A stretch of 64,000 bases of DNA from CATOSP01 sp965237775 (GTDB taxonomy: Bacteria > Chloroflexota > Dehalococcoidia > Lucifugimonadales > UBA3495), in NCBI GenBank assembly GCA_965237775.1, contig OZ250155.1, positions 2,356,001 through 2,420,000 of the forward strand, written 5' to 3'. The translations under genes and the position numbers were made by a program. Positions 1 through 8,565 of the stretch are shown one piece after another. The stretch's first letter is position 1; each line of letters begins with the position of its first letter. Below the pieces are notes generated by a model, which made no database searches, was not told the DNA's origin, and saw only the letters and a program-made list of their open reading frames with translations.

Positions 1-1046
1 ACCGCATCGTATGAGAGGAACGTGCACTGCTCATATAGGGGACCTCTGTCCAGTAAAGAGAAGACGGGCCTCTTGATCTCGCGTAGGACCCTGTCCCGCT
101 TATCAGTAGGGGCAACGATGTGTAGGCGAATATCCATGTTCGGTTGTAGGGCTAGCAAATCGGCCATTCGTAGCAGACCCGAATAGATGGCGGTCGTGTG
201 CTCGATCTCAAATGCTCGTGCCATCGATCGGTTTTTCAACCACAGTACATCGATCTGCTCTATGGTTCTTAGCGTCGTGTCATCGTAGTTCAAAGGAAGC
301 GATCCAAGAAAATTCTGGTGCATCGCTATGGGCAAACGTTCTAGCACTCTAGCCCGATCGTTCCTAGGCACCCAGATGTAGAATCCCATTTCCGCGCCAA
401 TTTGAGCGACTTTCGCTTGCATCTGGATGGACTCTCGAACGTCAATTGCGCGTGGATGGTCCACTTGGGTGGCTTCCACCTCAGTATCATCTTCTCCGTC
501 ATCGGGGACTTCGACGTCGACTACCCGATCCAACGTTCGAACGCTGGTCGTACGGGCCAACTGACGCTGGTCCTTCTCAGTGAGTGGGTAACTCTTGGGG
601 TTCGACCTTTGGTTTTCAAGAAACTCCACCAAAAAACGGCCATCGTCTTCATCAAACCTGTTGAGTGAACTTCGAAAGAACCCCGTCCAGTGAGGGGTTC
701 GCCTGTCGTGTTGTCTCGTGATCGTGAGCGCACCCCAAATGTCATCCTCGAATATTGGGACTGCTGTCTCAGACTCAAGTAGTACGAGCGGCTTTACCCC
801 AAAACGAACTATGAATGGGTCCGGCGTATCGAAAATCGCGGAGTCGTCGTAGTAGCAATCGGACTGAGCCTCTAACACGCCGCACCAACGCGATAACCGC
901 GTAAGATAGCACAGAAATATATCCCCCTTTTTCACTCGTTCTTTGGCTAATCGGCCATGCCGTTCCCTGAAGCCCGTCACATTGGCGCCGCTCTCAAGGA
1001 AGGCTCGCCAGGTCTCAGGTGTAAATAGATCCAAAAAGTAATCCAT
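1..1046 (-). CDS. EVE-like / PD-(D/E)XK-like defence protein, 3' end beyond window
   Basis: An uninterrupted reading frame of 348 codons starts at the ATG at 1044-1046 and runs off the left edge, so the C-terminus is missing. The ATG follows a GAGAGG ribosome site by about 7 bases. Residues 1-130 read like a PUA/EVE-type base-binding domain (KKGDIFLCYLTRLSRWCGVL). An acidic linker follows (DDGEDDTEVE). The C-terminal third carries IDVLWL and AFEIEHTTAIYSGLLRMADL, a pattern I associate with a PD-(D/E)XK-like nuclease fold found in restriction and defence proteins. Base composition is more AT-rich than the genes to the right. A modified-DNA-dependent endonuclease is an inference. Substrate and full length cannot be seen. 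Confidence 0.7.
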   Translation of the reverse strand, partial: MDYFLDLFTPETWRAFLESGANVTGFRERHGRLAKERVKKGDIFLCYLTRLSRWCGVLEAQSDCYYDDSAIFDTPDPFIVRFGVKPLVLLESETAVPIFEDDIWGALTITRQHDRRTPHWTGFFRSSLNRFDEDDGRFLVEFLENQRSNPKSYPLTEKDQRQLARTTSVRTLDRVVDVEVPDDGEDDTEVEATQVDHPRAIDVRESIQMQAKVAQIGAEMGFYIWVPRNDRARVLERLPIAMHQNFLGSLPLNYDDTTLRTIEQIDVLWLKNRSMARAFEIEHTTAIYSGLLRMADLLALQPNMDIRLHIVAPTDKRDRVLREIKRPVFSLLDRGPLYEQCTFLSYDA

Positions 1047-1440
1047 GAAACGATCCTCTCTGAACCCGGATCCACTTCCTAGGGAATGAAGTGCTTCGAT
1101 TAGACTTGTACTCTGTTGACTACAGGCGGATGAGGCTCCGCGATATTGGCCGATTCTAAACGTTTCCCGAAATCGTATCAAGGTGGACCACCTTTCGACC
1201 ACTAGCTTTTGTCCTTCGACCTAGCCCAACGTCGTGTACTATGATATTTGGAGCGTATTGGCATGAGTTACCCTACTACACACCAGAATCAGCAACTTCT
1301 CTCCCACCGAACATACTATAGTCAATCCTTCAATCATCAGGTCAAGACTTGATCTCTCGGAAAACTCCTCCCGGATGATTGTTCCGGAGAATTCCTCGAC
1401 CAAGATTGCAAACTCAGATCTTTCACCTCCTGGAGCTAAC
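1047..1440. other. Divergent intergenic region
   Basis: About 390 bases separate the leftward defence gene from the rightward PLP enzyme, so promoters for both should lie here. TATGAT at 1240-1245 is a possible rightward -10, but no convincing -35 lies at the right distance. No RNA gene or repeat was seen. Confidence 0.4.
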
Positions 1441-2568
1441 ATGAACATCGAAACCATCGCCGTCCATAGCGGCCGCGGCGTCGACCCCGCCACTGGCGCG
1501 GTCACGCCCCCAATCCACATGTCCACCACCTTCGAAAGGGACGGCGACGGGTCCTATCCCACCGGTTTTGTCTACGGGCGTGTCGGCAACCCTACCCGCA
1601 ATCTCCTGGAAGAGTGCGTCCGCGACCTGGAAGGCGGAGCAGCGGCGGCGGCCTTTTCGTCAGGGATGGCCGCCATCATGAGCGTGTTTCAGGCCCTGTC
1701 TGCGGGCGACCACATCATCGCGCCCCAGGACATATACCACGGCACGGCCAGGCTGCTAAAGGAACGATTCGCCCGTTGGGGCCTGGATTCTACCTTCGTG
1801 GACATGACCGACATCGATCAGATCCACAAAGCGTTGAACCCTTCCACCAGGCTCATCCTGGTGGAAACTCCTTCCAATCCTCTGCTCAAGATCACCGACA
1901 TCCAAGCTGTGTCGGAGTTGGCCCACGGGCACGGTATCGCCTGCGTGTGCGACAACACCTGGGCCAGCCCCGTGTTGCAACGCTGCCTCGACCTGGGAGC
2001 TGATTTGGCGCTCCACTCAACGACCAAGTACCTAGGAGGACATGGAGACGTAACCGGCGGCATTGTGGTGGGCGCGCGCGAGGACGGCCTATTCGGAGAG
2101 GTCCGCAACATACAGCTCGACGGAGGCGCGGTCCCATCCCCCTTCGACTGCTGGCTGCTCCTCCGGGGCATCCGCACCCTGCCATACCGGATGCGGGCCC
2201 ACTCGGAGAACGCCGCCAGGGTTGCCGCGTTCCTCGACGGCCACCCCAAGGTTGAAGAAGTTTTCTTTCCAGGACTGGAGGGGCACCCCGGCCACAACAT
2301 CGCCCGCAGTCAGATGTCCCTATTCGGCGGGATGCTCTCTTTTCGTGTCAGCGGCGGAGCGGAAGAGGCGTTCGCGGTAACCTCAAGGGTCTCCCTGTTC
2401 ACCCGGGCAACCAGCCTGGGCAGCTACGAAAGCTCAATCGAACACCGAGCTTCAATCGAAGGTCCGGGAAGTCAGACGCCCAACGATCTACTCAGGGTTT
2501 CCGTAGGGCTGGAGAACCCGGACGACCTCATAGCGGACTTGGAACAAGCGTTGACCGGAGGCGGCTAA
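1441..2568 (+). CDS. Cystathionine gamma-synthase/lyase-type PLP enzyme
   Basis: A 375-residue member of the Cys/Met-metabolism fold-type I PLP family (cystathionine gamma-synthase, cystathionine gamma-lyase, methionine gamma-lyase, O-acetylhomoserine sulfhydrylase). YGRVGNPT near residue 45, SSGMAA near 73 and the lysine in LHSTTKYLGGHGD (about residue 196) match the cofactor-binding and Schiff-base positions. The ATG at 1441 is preferred over an in-frame ATG at 1375 because it follows CTCCTGGAG and begins at the family's usual N-terminus (MNIETIAVHSG). Length is normal. The exact reaction cannot be read from sequence. It is followed by a convergent hydrolase gene and is probably transcribed alone. 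Confidence 0.9.
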   Translation: MNIETIAVHSGRGVDPATGAVTPPIHMSTTFERDGDGSYPTGFVYGRVGNPTRNLLEECVRDLEGGAAAAAFSSGMAAIMSVFQALSAGDHIIAPQDIYHGTARLLKERFARWGLDSTFVDMTDIDQIHKALNPSTRLILVETPSNPLLKITDIQAVSELAHGHGIACVCDNTWASPVLQRCLDLGADLALHSTTKYLGGHGDVTGGIVVGAREDGLFGEVRNIQLDGGAVPSPFDCWLLLRGIRTLPYRMRAHSENAARVAAFLDGHPKVEEVFFPGLEGHPGHNIARSQMSLFGGMLSFRVSGGAEEAFAVTSRVSLFTRATSLGSYESSIEHRASIEGPGSQTPNDLLRVSVGLENPDDLIADLEQALTGGG

Positions 2569-2607
2569 CGGGCTACCGCCCAGGCGGTGTGGAAGCCCTG
2601 GAATCGC

Positions 2608-3483
2608 CTAACGCTTCAGGAAATCCACTATCAGCGGGTTGATTTCCTCCGGCTTTTCCTGGTGCATGAAGTGGCCTGTGCCAGGGATGATCACTTTCTC
2701 CAGCCCGCCGGTGAAATACCGGTCCATGTTCTCGCTTTCAAAACCGTCCAGTCTTTTGGGGCGGTCCCGCGTTCCGTGTAGCGCCAGCGTGGGCACGGTT
2801 ACGGGACCGGCGGCGACCCGGTCCTCGTCTTCTTTCGCCGACGGGTCCTGAAGCTCCGGACGGTACCTGGCCCGGTAGTAGCTAAGGGCAGCCTGCACGA
2901 CTCCCGGCTTGCGGAACGTCTCACGAATGCTCTCCAGGGCATACGCCGGGATATCCCACTCCGGCGAAGCGTCCCGCCACCAGTCCTCGACGAAAGCGTA
3001 ATCGTTGTGCGCGACCACCTCTTCGGCGAATGGCATCTGGAAGAAGTAGCCGTGCCAAGTCCCTCTCAGGTGCAGGTAGGTCCTCTGCAGTTCCCGATCG
3101 GCCCGCCCCGAGGCGATGGTCACCAGCTTGTTCACCTTCTCAGGAGCCAATACCGTCGCGCCGGTAACCGCCCCGGCTCCCCAGTCGTTGCCGATCAGGT
3201 ACCCGTTCTCCGCGCCCAGGGCGTCGATGATGCCCAACACGTCCCTGCACATGAGAACCGCCTGGTACTTGCCGTCCTTCGGCGCCTGGGTAGGAGCGTA
3301 CCCCCTCATAAACGGAGCGACCGCGCGAAAGCCCGCTTCGGCCAAATCGGGCAGAAGGTGCCGGAACGAAAAGGCATGGTCTGGAAACCCGTGAAAGCAT
3401 AGGGCCAGCGGCCCTTCGCCCATCTCCAGATAATGGAAATCGATGCCGTTGGCATGTACTGTTCCGGTGCTGAAATCCGCCAT
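2608..3483 (-). CDS. Alpha/beta hydrolase, epoxide hydrolase-like
   Basis: A 291-residue alpha/beta-hydrolase. HGFP at residues 31-34 is the oxyanion-hole motif of epoxide hydrolases and haloalkane dehalogenases. The nucleophile-elbow position is aspartate (GNDWGAG, D100) rather than serine, which favours epoxide hydrolase or dehalogenase chemistry over an esterase. ALHGTRD and GTGHFMHQEKPEE near the C-terminus supply the late acid and the catalytic histidine. The ATG at 3483 follows GGGAGGAACG and is preferred over one nine codons upstream. The gene lies about 35 bases downstream of the flavin oxidoreductase on the same strand, so the two are probably co-transcribed. Substrate unknown. Confidence 0.85.
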   Translation of the reverse strand: MADFSTGTVHANGIDFHYLEMGEGPLALCFHGFPDHAFSFRHLLPDLAEAGFRAVAPFMRGYAPTQAPKDGKYQAVLMCRDVLGIIDALGAENGYLIGNDWGAGAVTGATVLAPEKVNKLVTIASGRADRELQRTYLHLRGTWHGYFFQMPFAEEVVAHNDYAFVEDWWRDASPEWDIPAYALESIRETFRKPGVVQAALSYYRARYRPELQDPSAKEDEDRVAAGPVTVPTLALHGTRDRPKRLDGFESENMDRYFTGGLEKVIIPGTGHFMHQEKPEEINPLIVDFLKR

Positions 3484-3517
3484 CGTTCCTCCCGGACTAT
3501 TGGTCCGCAATTGGTGA

Positions 3518-4624
3518 CTAGAACTCTCTCATGCGGGGAAGCACTTCCCGGCCAAAGAGTTCAATTTCCTTCTTTACATAATCATGACCGATCCCCGGCT
3601 GTTGGAATGCCAGGTCAACTACCCCCACGCCCGCCTCGTCATGGAAAGCCTTCAGCTTCTCAACCACGGTGTCAGGGCTCCCCACGAAGCCAACCATACC
3701 CCGAAGGCTGCGGCCCGCGGTAGCTCCCGCCCCGCCAGCGAAAACCCTGCTCCCATCGAAAGCCTCTCCACTCCTCGCTGACTGCACCGCCCGCGTTAAT
3801 GTCGGACCGACCGCGACGCCGCGTTGCACTCCTCGGGAGTCCAGGTCGTCCATGAACGATTCCGCTTCCCTGTCTGTCTCGCCTAGGCAGATGCCTCCCC
3901 GGTACACGATCTGGTCGGGACCCGGCTCCCATCCGGCCTCATGGCATAGCTGGGTGAATTTGGCGGCAACTTTGGCCGTATCCTCGACGGAATCGTAGGA
4001 GACGCCCAGGCCCAGCCTGTTGTTGGCGGCATATCTGAGCGCGTCCTCGCTTCTGGTGGCCACGATCACCGGAGGGAGCGGTTGCTGCACCGGTCTGGGC
4101 CAAACCGACACGGTGCGGTAGCGATAGTAGCGGCCTTCCCAGGAAAAGGGCTGTGGTTCGGTGAGGGCCTTAATCACCAGGTCCATCCCCTCGGTAAGCC
4201 TGTCCCGCCCCTCCGCCGGGTTAAGGTCGTATACTTGGTCTTCGCTGAGAATCCCGCGCATGAACGCTACGACCAGCCGTCCGCCGGTCAGATTGTCCAG
4301 CATACCGACTTCCTCGGCGGCGCGGACAGGGTTGATGATCGGAAGCAATTGGCCCAGCAGGGCGATCTTGACCCGGCGGCACCGCTGGGCCACGGCCGCG
4401 GCCATCACAGCCGGATTCGGCGTCATGCGGTTGCCCGAATAGTGGTGCTCGGAGAGGCTCACCCAGTCGAAGCCCACATCTTCGGCCAACTCCGCCTCGG
4501 CCATGCCTTCGTCATAGCTGCGCATCGCTATTCCGGTGTCCTGAAACGCCGAGGGCACCGGCCAGTCAGGGGGGAACTCATGCCGGTCCGCGTACCCCAT
4601 ACATGCGAAGTATGACGCCTTCAT
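3518..4624 (-). CDS. LLM-class flavin-dependent oxidoreductase (paralogue 1)
   Basis: A 368-residue protein of the bacterial luciferase-like TIM-barrel family, which uses reduced FMN or F420. Family marks include DVGFDWVSLSEHHY near residue 55, the NPVRAAEEVGMLD strand/helix, GRLVVAFMRGI, the phosphate-binding TRSEDALRYAA stretch, and a C-terminal GSPDTVVEKL. The start ATG follows GGAGAGAACTTAT. It shares a strand with the downstream epoxide-hydrolase-like gene, a pairing that fits oxidative attack followed by hydrolysis, though that is inference. Two further family members lie at 8566 and 12891. Monooxygenase or dehydrogenase activity cannot be separated by sequence alone. Confidence 0.9.
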   Translation of the reverse strand: MKASYFACMGYADRHEFPPDWPVPSAFQDTGIAMRSYDEGMAEAELAEDVGFDWVSLSEHHYSGNRMTPNPAVMAAAVAQRCRRVKIALLGQLLPIINPVRAAEEVGMLDNLTGGRLVVAFMRGILSEDQVYDLNPAEGRDRLTEGMDLVIKALTEPQPFSWEGRYYRYRTVSVWPRPVQQPLPPVIVATRSEDALRYAANNRLGLGVSYDSVEDTAKVAAKFTQLCHEAGWEPGPDQIVYRGGICLGETDREAESFMDDLDSRGVQRGVAVGPTLTRAVQSARSGEAFDGSRVFAGGAGATAGRSLRGMVGFVGSPDTVVEKLKAFHDEAGVGVVDLAFQQPGIGHDYVKKEIELFGREVLPRMREF

Positions 4625-4775
4625 ATAAGTTCTCTCCGAAAGCCTCTACAGCCTCTACCACCATGCGCCGGGCTCTCGCCCAGCCGCCAATGTTGGCAAG
4701 ATGTTAGGCGACGGCCCCGTGGGTGTCAACGGGACGCTGGGAAGTTTCCATCTTTCGCCTGCAAGGCGCCGTGGG

Positions 4776-5130
4776 ATAACTGTTCAGACTCGAGGAGGCG
4801 GATTGGCTTAATCCCACATCGGGCATCTCCATGTTGATTCTCGAACGATGTCCCTGAGCCGCAACCCGTCATTCCCGCGAAGGGAGACCTTTGAATAATC
4901 CCCTCTCCCTCCGGGAGAGGGTTAGGGTGAGGGCGTCCTCCGTATCTGGGCGCACTCTGGATTCTCGCTTTCGTGGGAGTCGCGGAAGGTTACGCAAAGG
5001 TCTCCGCAGGCGGGAATCCAGAAATGCCAATGATAGTGACCGTTGCTGGTTGTAAAGGTTTCTGGATTCCGGGTCAAGCCCGGAATGACGGGCTGGGAAT
5101 AGGAAGGACACATCAAGTCTGAACAGTTGC
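4776..5130. mobile_element. Non-autonomous IS66-related element, copy A
   Basis: A 355-bp element whose ends carry AACTGTTCAGACT (4778-4790) and its exact inverse (5116-5128). GCCGTGGG before it (4768-4775) and GCAGTGGG after it (5131-5138) match at 7 of 8 positions and look like an 8-bp target duplication. The interior contains an inverted pair of the CGTCATTCCCGC type and, unlike copies B and C, an extra block with CTCTCCCTCCGGGAGAGGG. No coding potential was seen. The ends match those of the IS66-type element at 30505-31936. It fills most of the 600-base gap upstream of the MetE-like gene. Confidence 0.85.
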
Positions 5131-5220
5131 GCAGTGGGGACCGCTCTTGACACATCCGGAATGCCATCCCATATTCATACGGCGTTAACCCGTGTCGAGC
5201 GCTATTCAGGAGGACGAGCG

Positions 5221-6333
5221 ATGCCGGAACTCTACCGTGCTGACCACGTTGGCAGCCTGCTCCGGCCACCGGAGCTAAAGGAGGCCCGCGCCGCCTTCCA
5301 GCAAGGAAAGATAGACCGGGAGCAGTTGAGGGAAGTCGAAGACCAGGCCATCATCGGGACCTTTCATCGTCAGGGCGGAGCCAACGTGGACATCTTCTCC
5401 GACGGAGAGTTCCGGCGCACCGGGTTCCAGAACGACCTGATCGAGTCCGTGGATGGGTATGTCGAGACCGATCAGCCCGCCGTCGTCCGGGTCTGGCAGG
5501 GTCCGGGAGGCGAACCTCACGAGCAGGGGACCAGGCAGGTTGTGGGAGGCAAGCTGAGACAGATTAAGCGGTTGACGGAGCATCAATCGGCTTTCTTGCG
5601 CCAGCACGTGCCGGGCCGGTACAAGATAACCGTTCCCAGCCCCAGCCAGTTTCCGGCCATCAGCTACCAACCGGGTCTGACAGACCAGTTCTACTCCACC
5701 CGTTCCGACCTTCTGTGGGAAATCGCGGGGATAATCAAGGCGGAGATAAATGCCCTCGTGGAAGAGGGTGTTCCCTACATCCAGATCGACGCGCCCAGGT
5801 ACAGCTACTACGTGGATCCCCGGTGGCGTCAACACCTCACAGATCTGGGAGAAGACCCCGACAAGATGTTCGACGAGGCGCTGGCCGCCGACAACATGTG
5901 CGTGGAAGAGGCCAGGGGTAAAGGTTCCACCATCGCCATCCACATCTGCCGAGGCAACAACGAAAGCAAGTGGTACGCCGAGGGAGGCTACGACCCCATC
6001 GCGGAGAAGTTGTTCGGCTCCCTTAACGTCGATCGGTTCCTGCTGGAGTACGACACCGGCCGCGCCGGCACCTTTGAGCCGCTGCGGTTCGCCCCCAGGG
6101 GAAAGTCCGTCGTCCTCGGCTTGGTCAGCAGCAAGGACTCCAGGCTTGAGCCCCAGGAGCGGCTTTTGGACCGGCTGGATGAGGCGTGCAAGTACATCCC
6201 CGAAGATTACCTGGCGTTAAGCCCACAGTGCGGGTTTGCGTCCACCGCGGCGGGCAACCTTCTCACTGAAGAGCAGCAGTGGCGCAAGATCGAATTGGTG
6301 GTGGAAACAGCGCGGGAAATGTGGGGCTGGTAG
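5221..6333 (+). CDS. MetE-like (cobalamin-independent methionine synthase C-terminal family) protein
   Basis: A 370-residue protein resembling the C-terminal zinc-dependent barrel of cobalamin-independent methionine synthase. It opens with YRADHVGSLLRP, typical of stand-alone single-domain members. Candidate zinc ligands are His and Cys in IHICRGN, Glu in LLEYDTG and Cys in LSPQCGF. The start at 5221 follows CAGGAGG. A longer in-frame opening from 5134 would begin inside the end of the mobile repeat just upstream and is rejected. Stand-alone members may transfer methyl groups between thiols or act in catabolism rather than make methionine, and sequence does not decide. Confidence 0.85.
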   Translation: MPELYRADHVGSLLRPPELKEARAAFQQGKIDREQLREVEDQAIIGTFHRQGGANVDIFSDGEFRRTGFQNDLIESVDGYVETDQPAVVRVWQGPGGEPHEQGTRQVVGGKLRQIKRLTEHQSAFLRQHVPGRYKITVPSPSQFPAISYQPGLTDQFYSTRSDLLWEIAGIIKAEINALVEEGVPYIQIDAPRYSYYVDPRWRQHLTDLGEDPDKMFDEALAADNMCVEEARGKGSTIAIHICRGNNESKWYAEGGYDPIAEKLFGSLNVDRFLLEYDTGRAGTFEPLRFAPRGKSVVLGLVSSKDSRLEPQERLLDRLDEACKYIPEDYLALSPQCGFASTAAGNLLTEEQQWRKIELVVETAREMWGW

Positions 6334-6342
6334 CCCGCCGTC

Positions 6343-7188
6343 CTACAAGCGGCAGAACGCCCCGCCGCCCACGCAGATTGACTCGCCCGTGGTGAACGAC
6401 GAATCGTCCGAGGCGAGAAATGTCACGGCCGCCGCCACTTCCTCCGGCGTACCGGGGCGGTTTAGCGGGATGGGCGTGAGACTCGCGGAGGCCACCGGCG
6501 TAGGCTCTCTCCCGCCGGACGGTGGTGTCTCGCCGGGAATCCGAGTTACGAGAGTGTCACCTTCCGCGCGCGTACTCGAATGGGGCACCACCAGGTTGAT
6601 CCGCACGTTGTAGGGCGCAAGTTCCAGGGCCAGGCTGGTCGTAATTGCTCATATCCCGCCCTTGGCGGCCGCGTATCCCAACCGGCCCATTCCCCGCACT
6701 GCGTGGGAGCCGAAGTTGACGATAGACCCCGACTGCTGCTCGATCATGATCGGAGCAACCGCCCAGCAACACCAGAGGCACGTAAACAGGTTGTTCTGTA
6801 TGTTCCCCACCAGGTCCTCCGGGGTCTTTTCCCAGCCCATCTCACCGCTGCCTGGCAGCCGGAACGCCCCGCCCACGTTGTTCACCAGTATGTCGATCCG
6901 GCCGAATCGTTCCCTGGCCGTTTCCATCAACGACGTGGCAACCTCGTGGCTGGATATATCTCCTATGAAAGTTTCGGCCTGGCCGCCATAGGCCCTTAGC
7001 TCATCGCGCACCCTCTCCGCTCCGGGCTGGTGCCGGTCCACGATCATCACCGACCCCCCTTCTTCGACGAATTGCCTGGCCGTGGCCCGCCCGTGACCCT
7101 GTCCCGATCCCGTGACCACCGCGATCTTCCCCTGGAGCCGCTTGCCTCCCGCCGCGCGTGGGTCTAGTACGGTCTGCCCTTGTGTCAT
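6343..7188 (-). pseudogene. SDR oxidoreductase interrupted by one in-frame TGA
   Basis: A short-chain dehydrogenase/reductase reading frame of about 280 codons with one internal TGA at 6649-6651. The N-terminal part has TGSGQGHGRATA (NAD(P) binding), NNVGG, the serine region NFGSHAVRG and the catalytic YAAAKGG. Translation then stops directly after AAKGGI, and the same frame continues with AITTSLALELAPYNVRIN and a normal C-terminus ending SICVGGGAF. Everything but the single codon is intact. A CGA-to-TGA change is the simplest explanation. The start ATG at 7188 follows AGGGAAACC. Either a very young pseudogene or a sequencing error. Confidence 0.85.
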
Positions 7189-7230
7189 GGCGGTTTCCCT
7201 CCGTTTATCTAATGCCCGGCCGGGGACGAA

Positions 7231-7259
7231 AGAAAGGGCGGACACGAAGCCCGCCCCTT
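7231..7259 (-). terminator. Intrinsic terminator after the BNR-repeat gene
   Basis: Read on the minus strand, GGGCGGGC pairs with GTCCGCCC around a short loop and is followed by TTTCTTTC. It lies about 30 bases past the stop of the BNR-repeat gene and just before the start of the broken SDR gene. Confidence 0.6.
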
Positions 7260-7291
7260 GTCACTTTTTGTCACTCTGAAGAATCCGGGGG

Positions 7292-8260
7292 TTAGTTGGG
7301 AGTCCAGGCCAGGGCGCGGACCTCGGTGAACTCCTTCTTGATCTTTTCCCAGTTATCGCCGCCGTCCGGGCTGCGGTACAGTTCTCCGTACACACTGTTG
7401 GCCAACACCAGGTCGGGGTCGGCGGGATGCGTCGCGAAGTTCCACACCGGCGAGTTGGGCTCCACCGGCAAGGGCCGAGTGTCCCATGTCTGGCCGCCGT
7501 CAGATGAACGCTGGATGGTGCCGGTGTTGCCGATGGCGGCGTCGCCGTTGGCCGCGAATAGCACGCGGGGATCGTCCGCCTTAACCGCAACCCAACGGCA
7601 GTAGGGCATCGGGAAGCTCGAAGTCACCGCCAGCGACTGGAAGGTCTCCGCGTCGTCCTGGCTGGCGAAGATTTCCCGGGGCGTGCTCACCAGGACCGTC
7701 TTCTGCTCGCCGACACTGAACGCCATGCCGTGAATGTCCGGGTTGGTGATCCCGGAATCCACGTGCGCCCAGGTGTCTCCGCCGTCACGGCTGCGGTATA
7801 CGCCGTCGATCTCCACGCCCGCCAAAACCGTGCCTCGGTCCACCGGGTCCACCAACAAGGCCGTTACCCGGGGCGAACCGATGGCGCACTCCTGAGCGAT
7901 GTCCGCTGATAGCTTCTCCCAGCTCTTGCCACCATCGGTGGACCTGAACAGGAACGGGGGACTCGTGCCCACGAAGATGGTCTTCGAGTCGCCGGGGTCG
8001 ATGGCGATGGACCAGATGTTGAGCCCTTCCATGGGAGAGTCCAACTTGGCCCAACTGCTCCCGGCGTCCTCGGTCCGGTAGACCCCGTTGTTCGAGCCCG
8101 CGTATACCACGTTGGGACTTTGGGGGTCCACAGCCAACGCCCTGATCTGGGACTCCCCGGGGATGGGGCTGCCAATCCGGCTCCAATTGTCTCCTGAATC
8201 GGGACTGTGAAATAGTCCGGCGCCGGTGGTCCCCACGAGAATGCTGTAACTTCCTGCCAT
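7292..8260 (-). CDS. BNR/Asp-box repeat beta-propeller protein
   Basis: A 322-residue protein made almost wholly of sialidase-type Asp-box repeats. Seven SxDxGxxW-like units are visible: SPDSGDNW, TEDAGSSW, STDGGKSW, SRDGGDTW, SQDDAETF, SSDGGQTW and SPDGGDNW. This predicts a beta-propeller of six or seven blades like Ycf48-type or exo-alpha-sialidase-like proteins. No signal peptide is seen and no sialidase catalytic residues are evident, so a binding or scaffold role is more likely than hydrolysis. The start at 8260 follows AGGGAGG. It stands alone between a terminator and a divergent gene. Function unknown. Confidence 0.8.
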   Translation of the reverse strand: MAGSYSILVGTTGAGLFHSPDSGDNWSRIGSPIPGESQIRALAVDPQSPNVVYAGSNNGVYRTEDAGSSWAKLDSPMEGLNIWSIAIDPGDSKTIFVGTSPPFLFRSTDGGKSWEKLSADIAQECAIGSPRVTALLVDPVDRGTVLAGVEIDGVYRSRDGGDTWAHVDSGITNPDIHGMAFSVGEQKTVLVSTPREIFASQDDAETFQSLAVTSSFPMPYCRWVAVKADDPRVLFAANGDAAIGNTGTIQRSSDGGQTWDTRPLPVEPNSPVWNFATHPADPDLVLANSVYGELYRSPDGGDNWEKIKKEFTEVRALAWTPN

Positions 8261-8565
8261 CACCGTAGCCTCCCTGTTTGGATTTTGTACCCTGTTGCCC
8301 ACGTGGACCAGGCTTTTTGCGGCTTCAAGTCCTGGGAGTTACACGCAATATACACCAGACCGCTGGACGCATGTCAATATCGGTTTTCCTGGCCCATATT
8401 AGACGAATCACGTCATAATATATAGGCGAATTGCCGATAACTATCAGGACTATTGACCTTGGGTGGCCGTTACTCTACTGTTGAGTCCACATAGGCTGTT
8501 GGCGGCGGACTCCCTGACAAAGCCACGTCGGGAGCGCTCCACCCGGGCGTGAATGAGGTGAACCA
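8261..8565. other. Divergent intergenic region
   Basis: About 300 bases between divergent genes, including an AT-rich stretch near 8395-8450 (CATAATATATAGG) that could hold -10 elements. No RNA gene, repeat or confident promoter pair was recognised. Confidence 0.4.

Noticed and set aside
1239..1529. Leftward frame opposite the start of the PLP enzyme gene
   Set aside because: It overlaps the well-supported PLP enzyme N-terminus and has no recognisable features.
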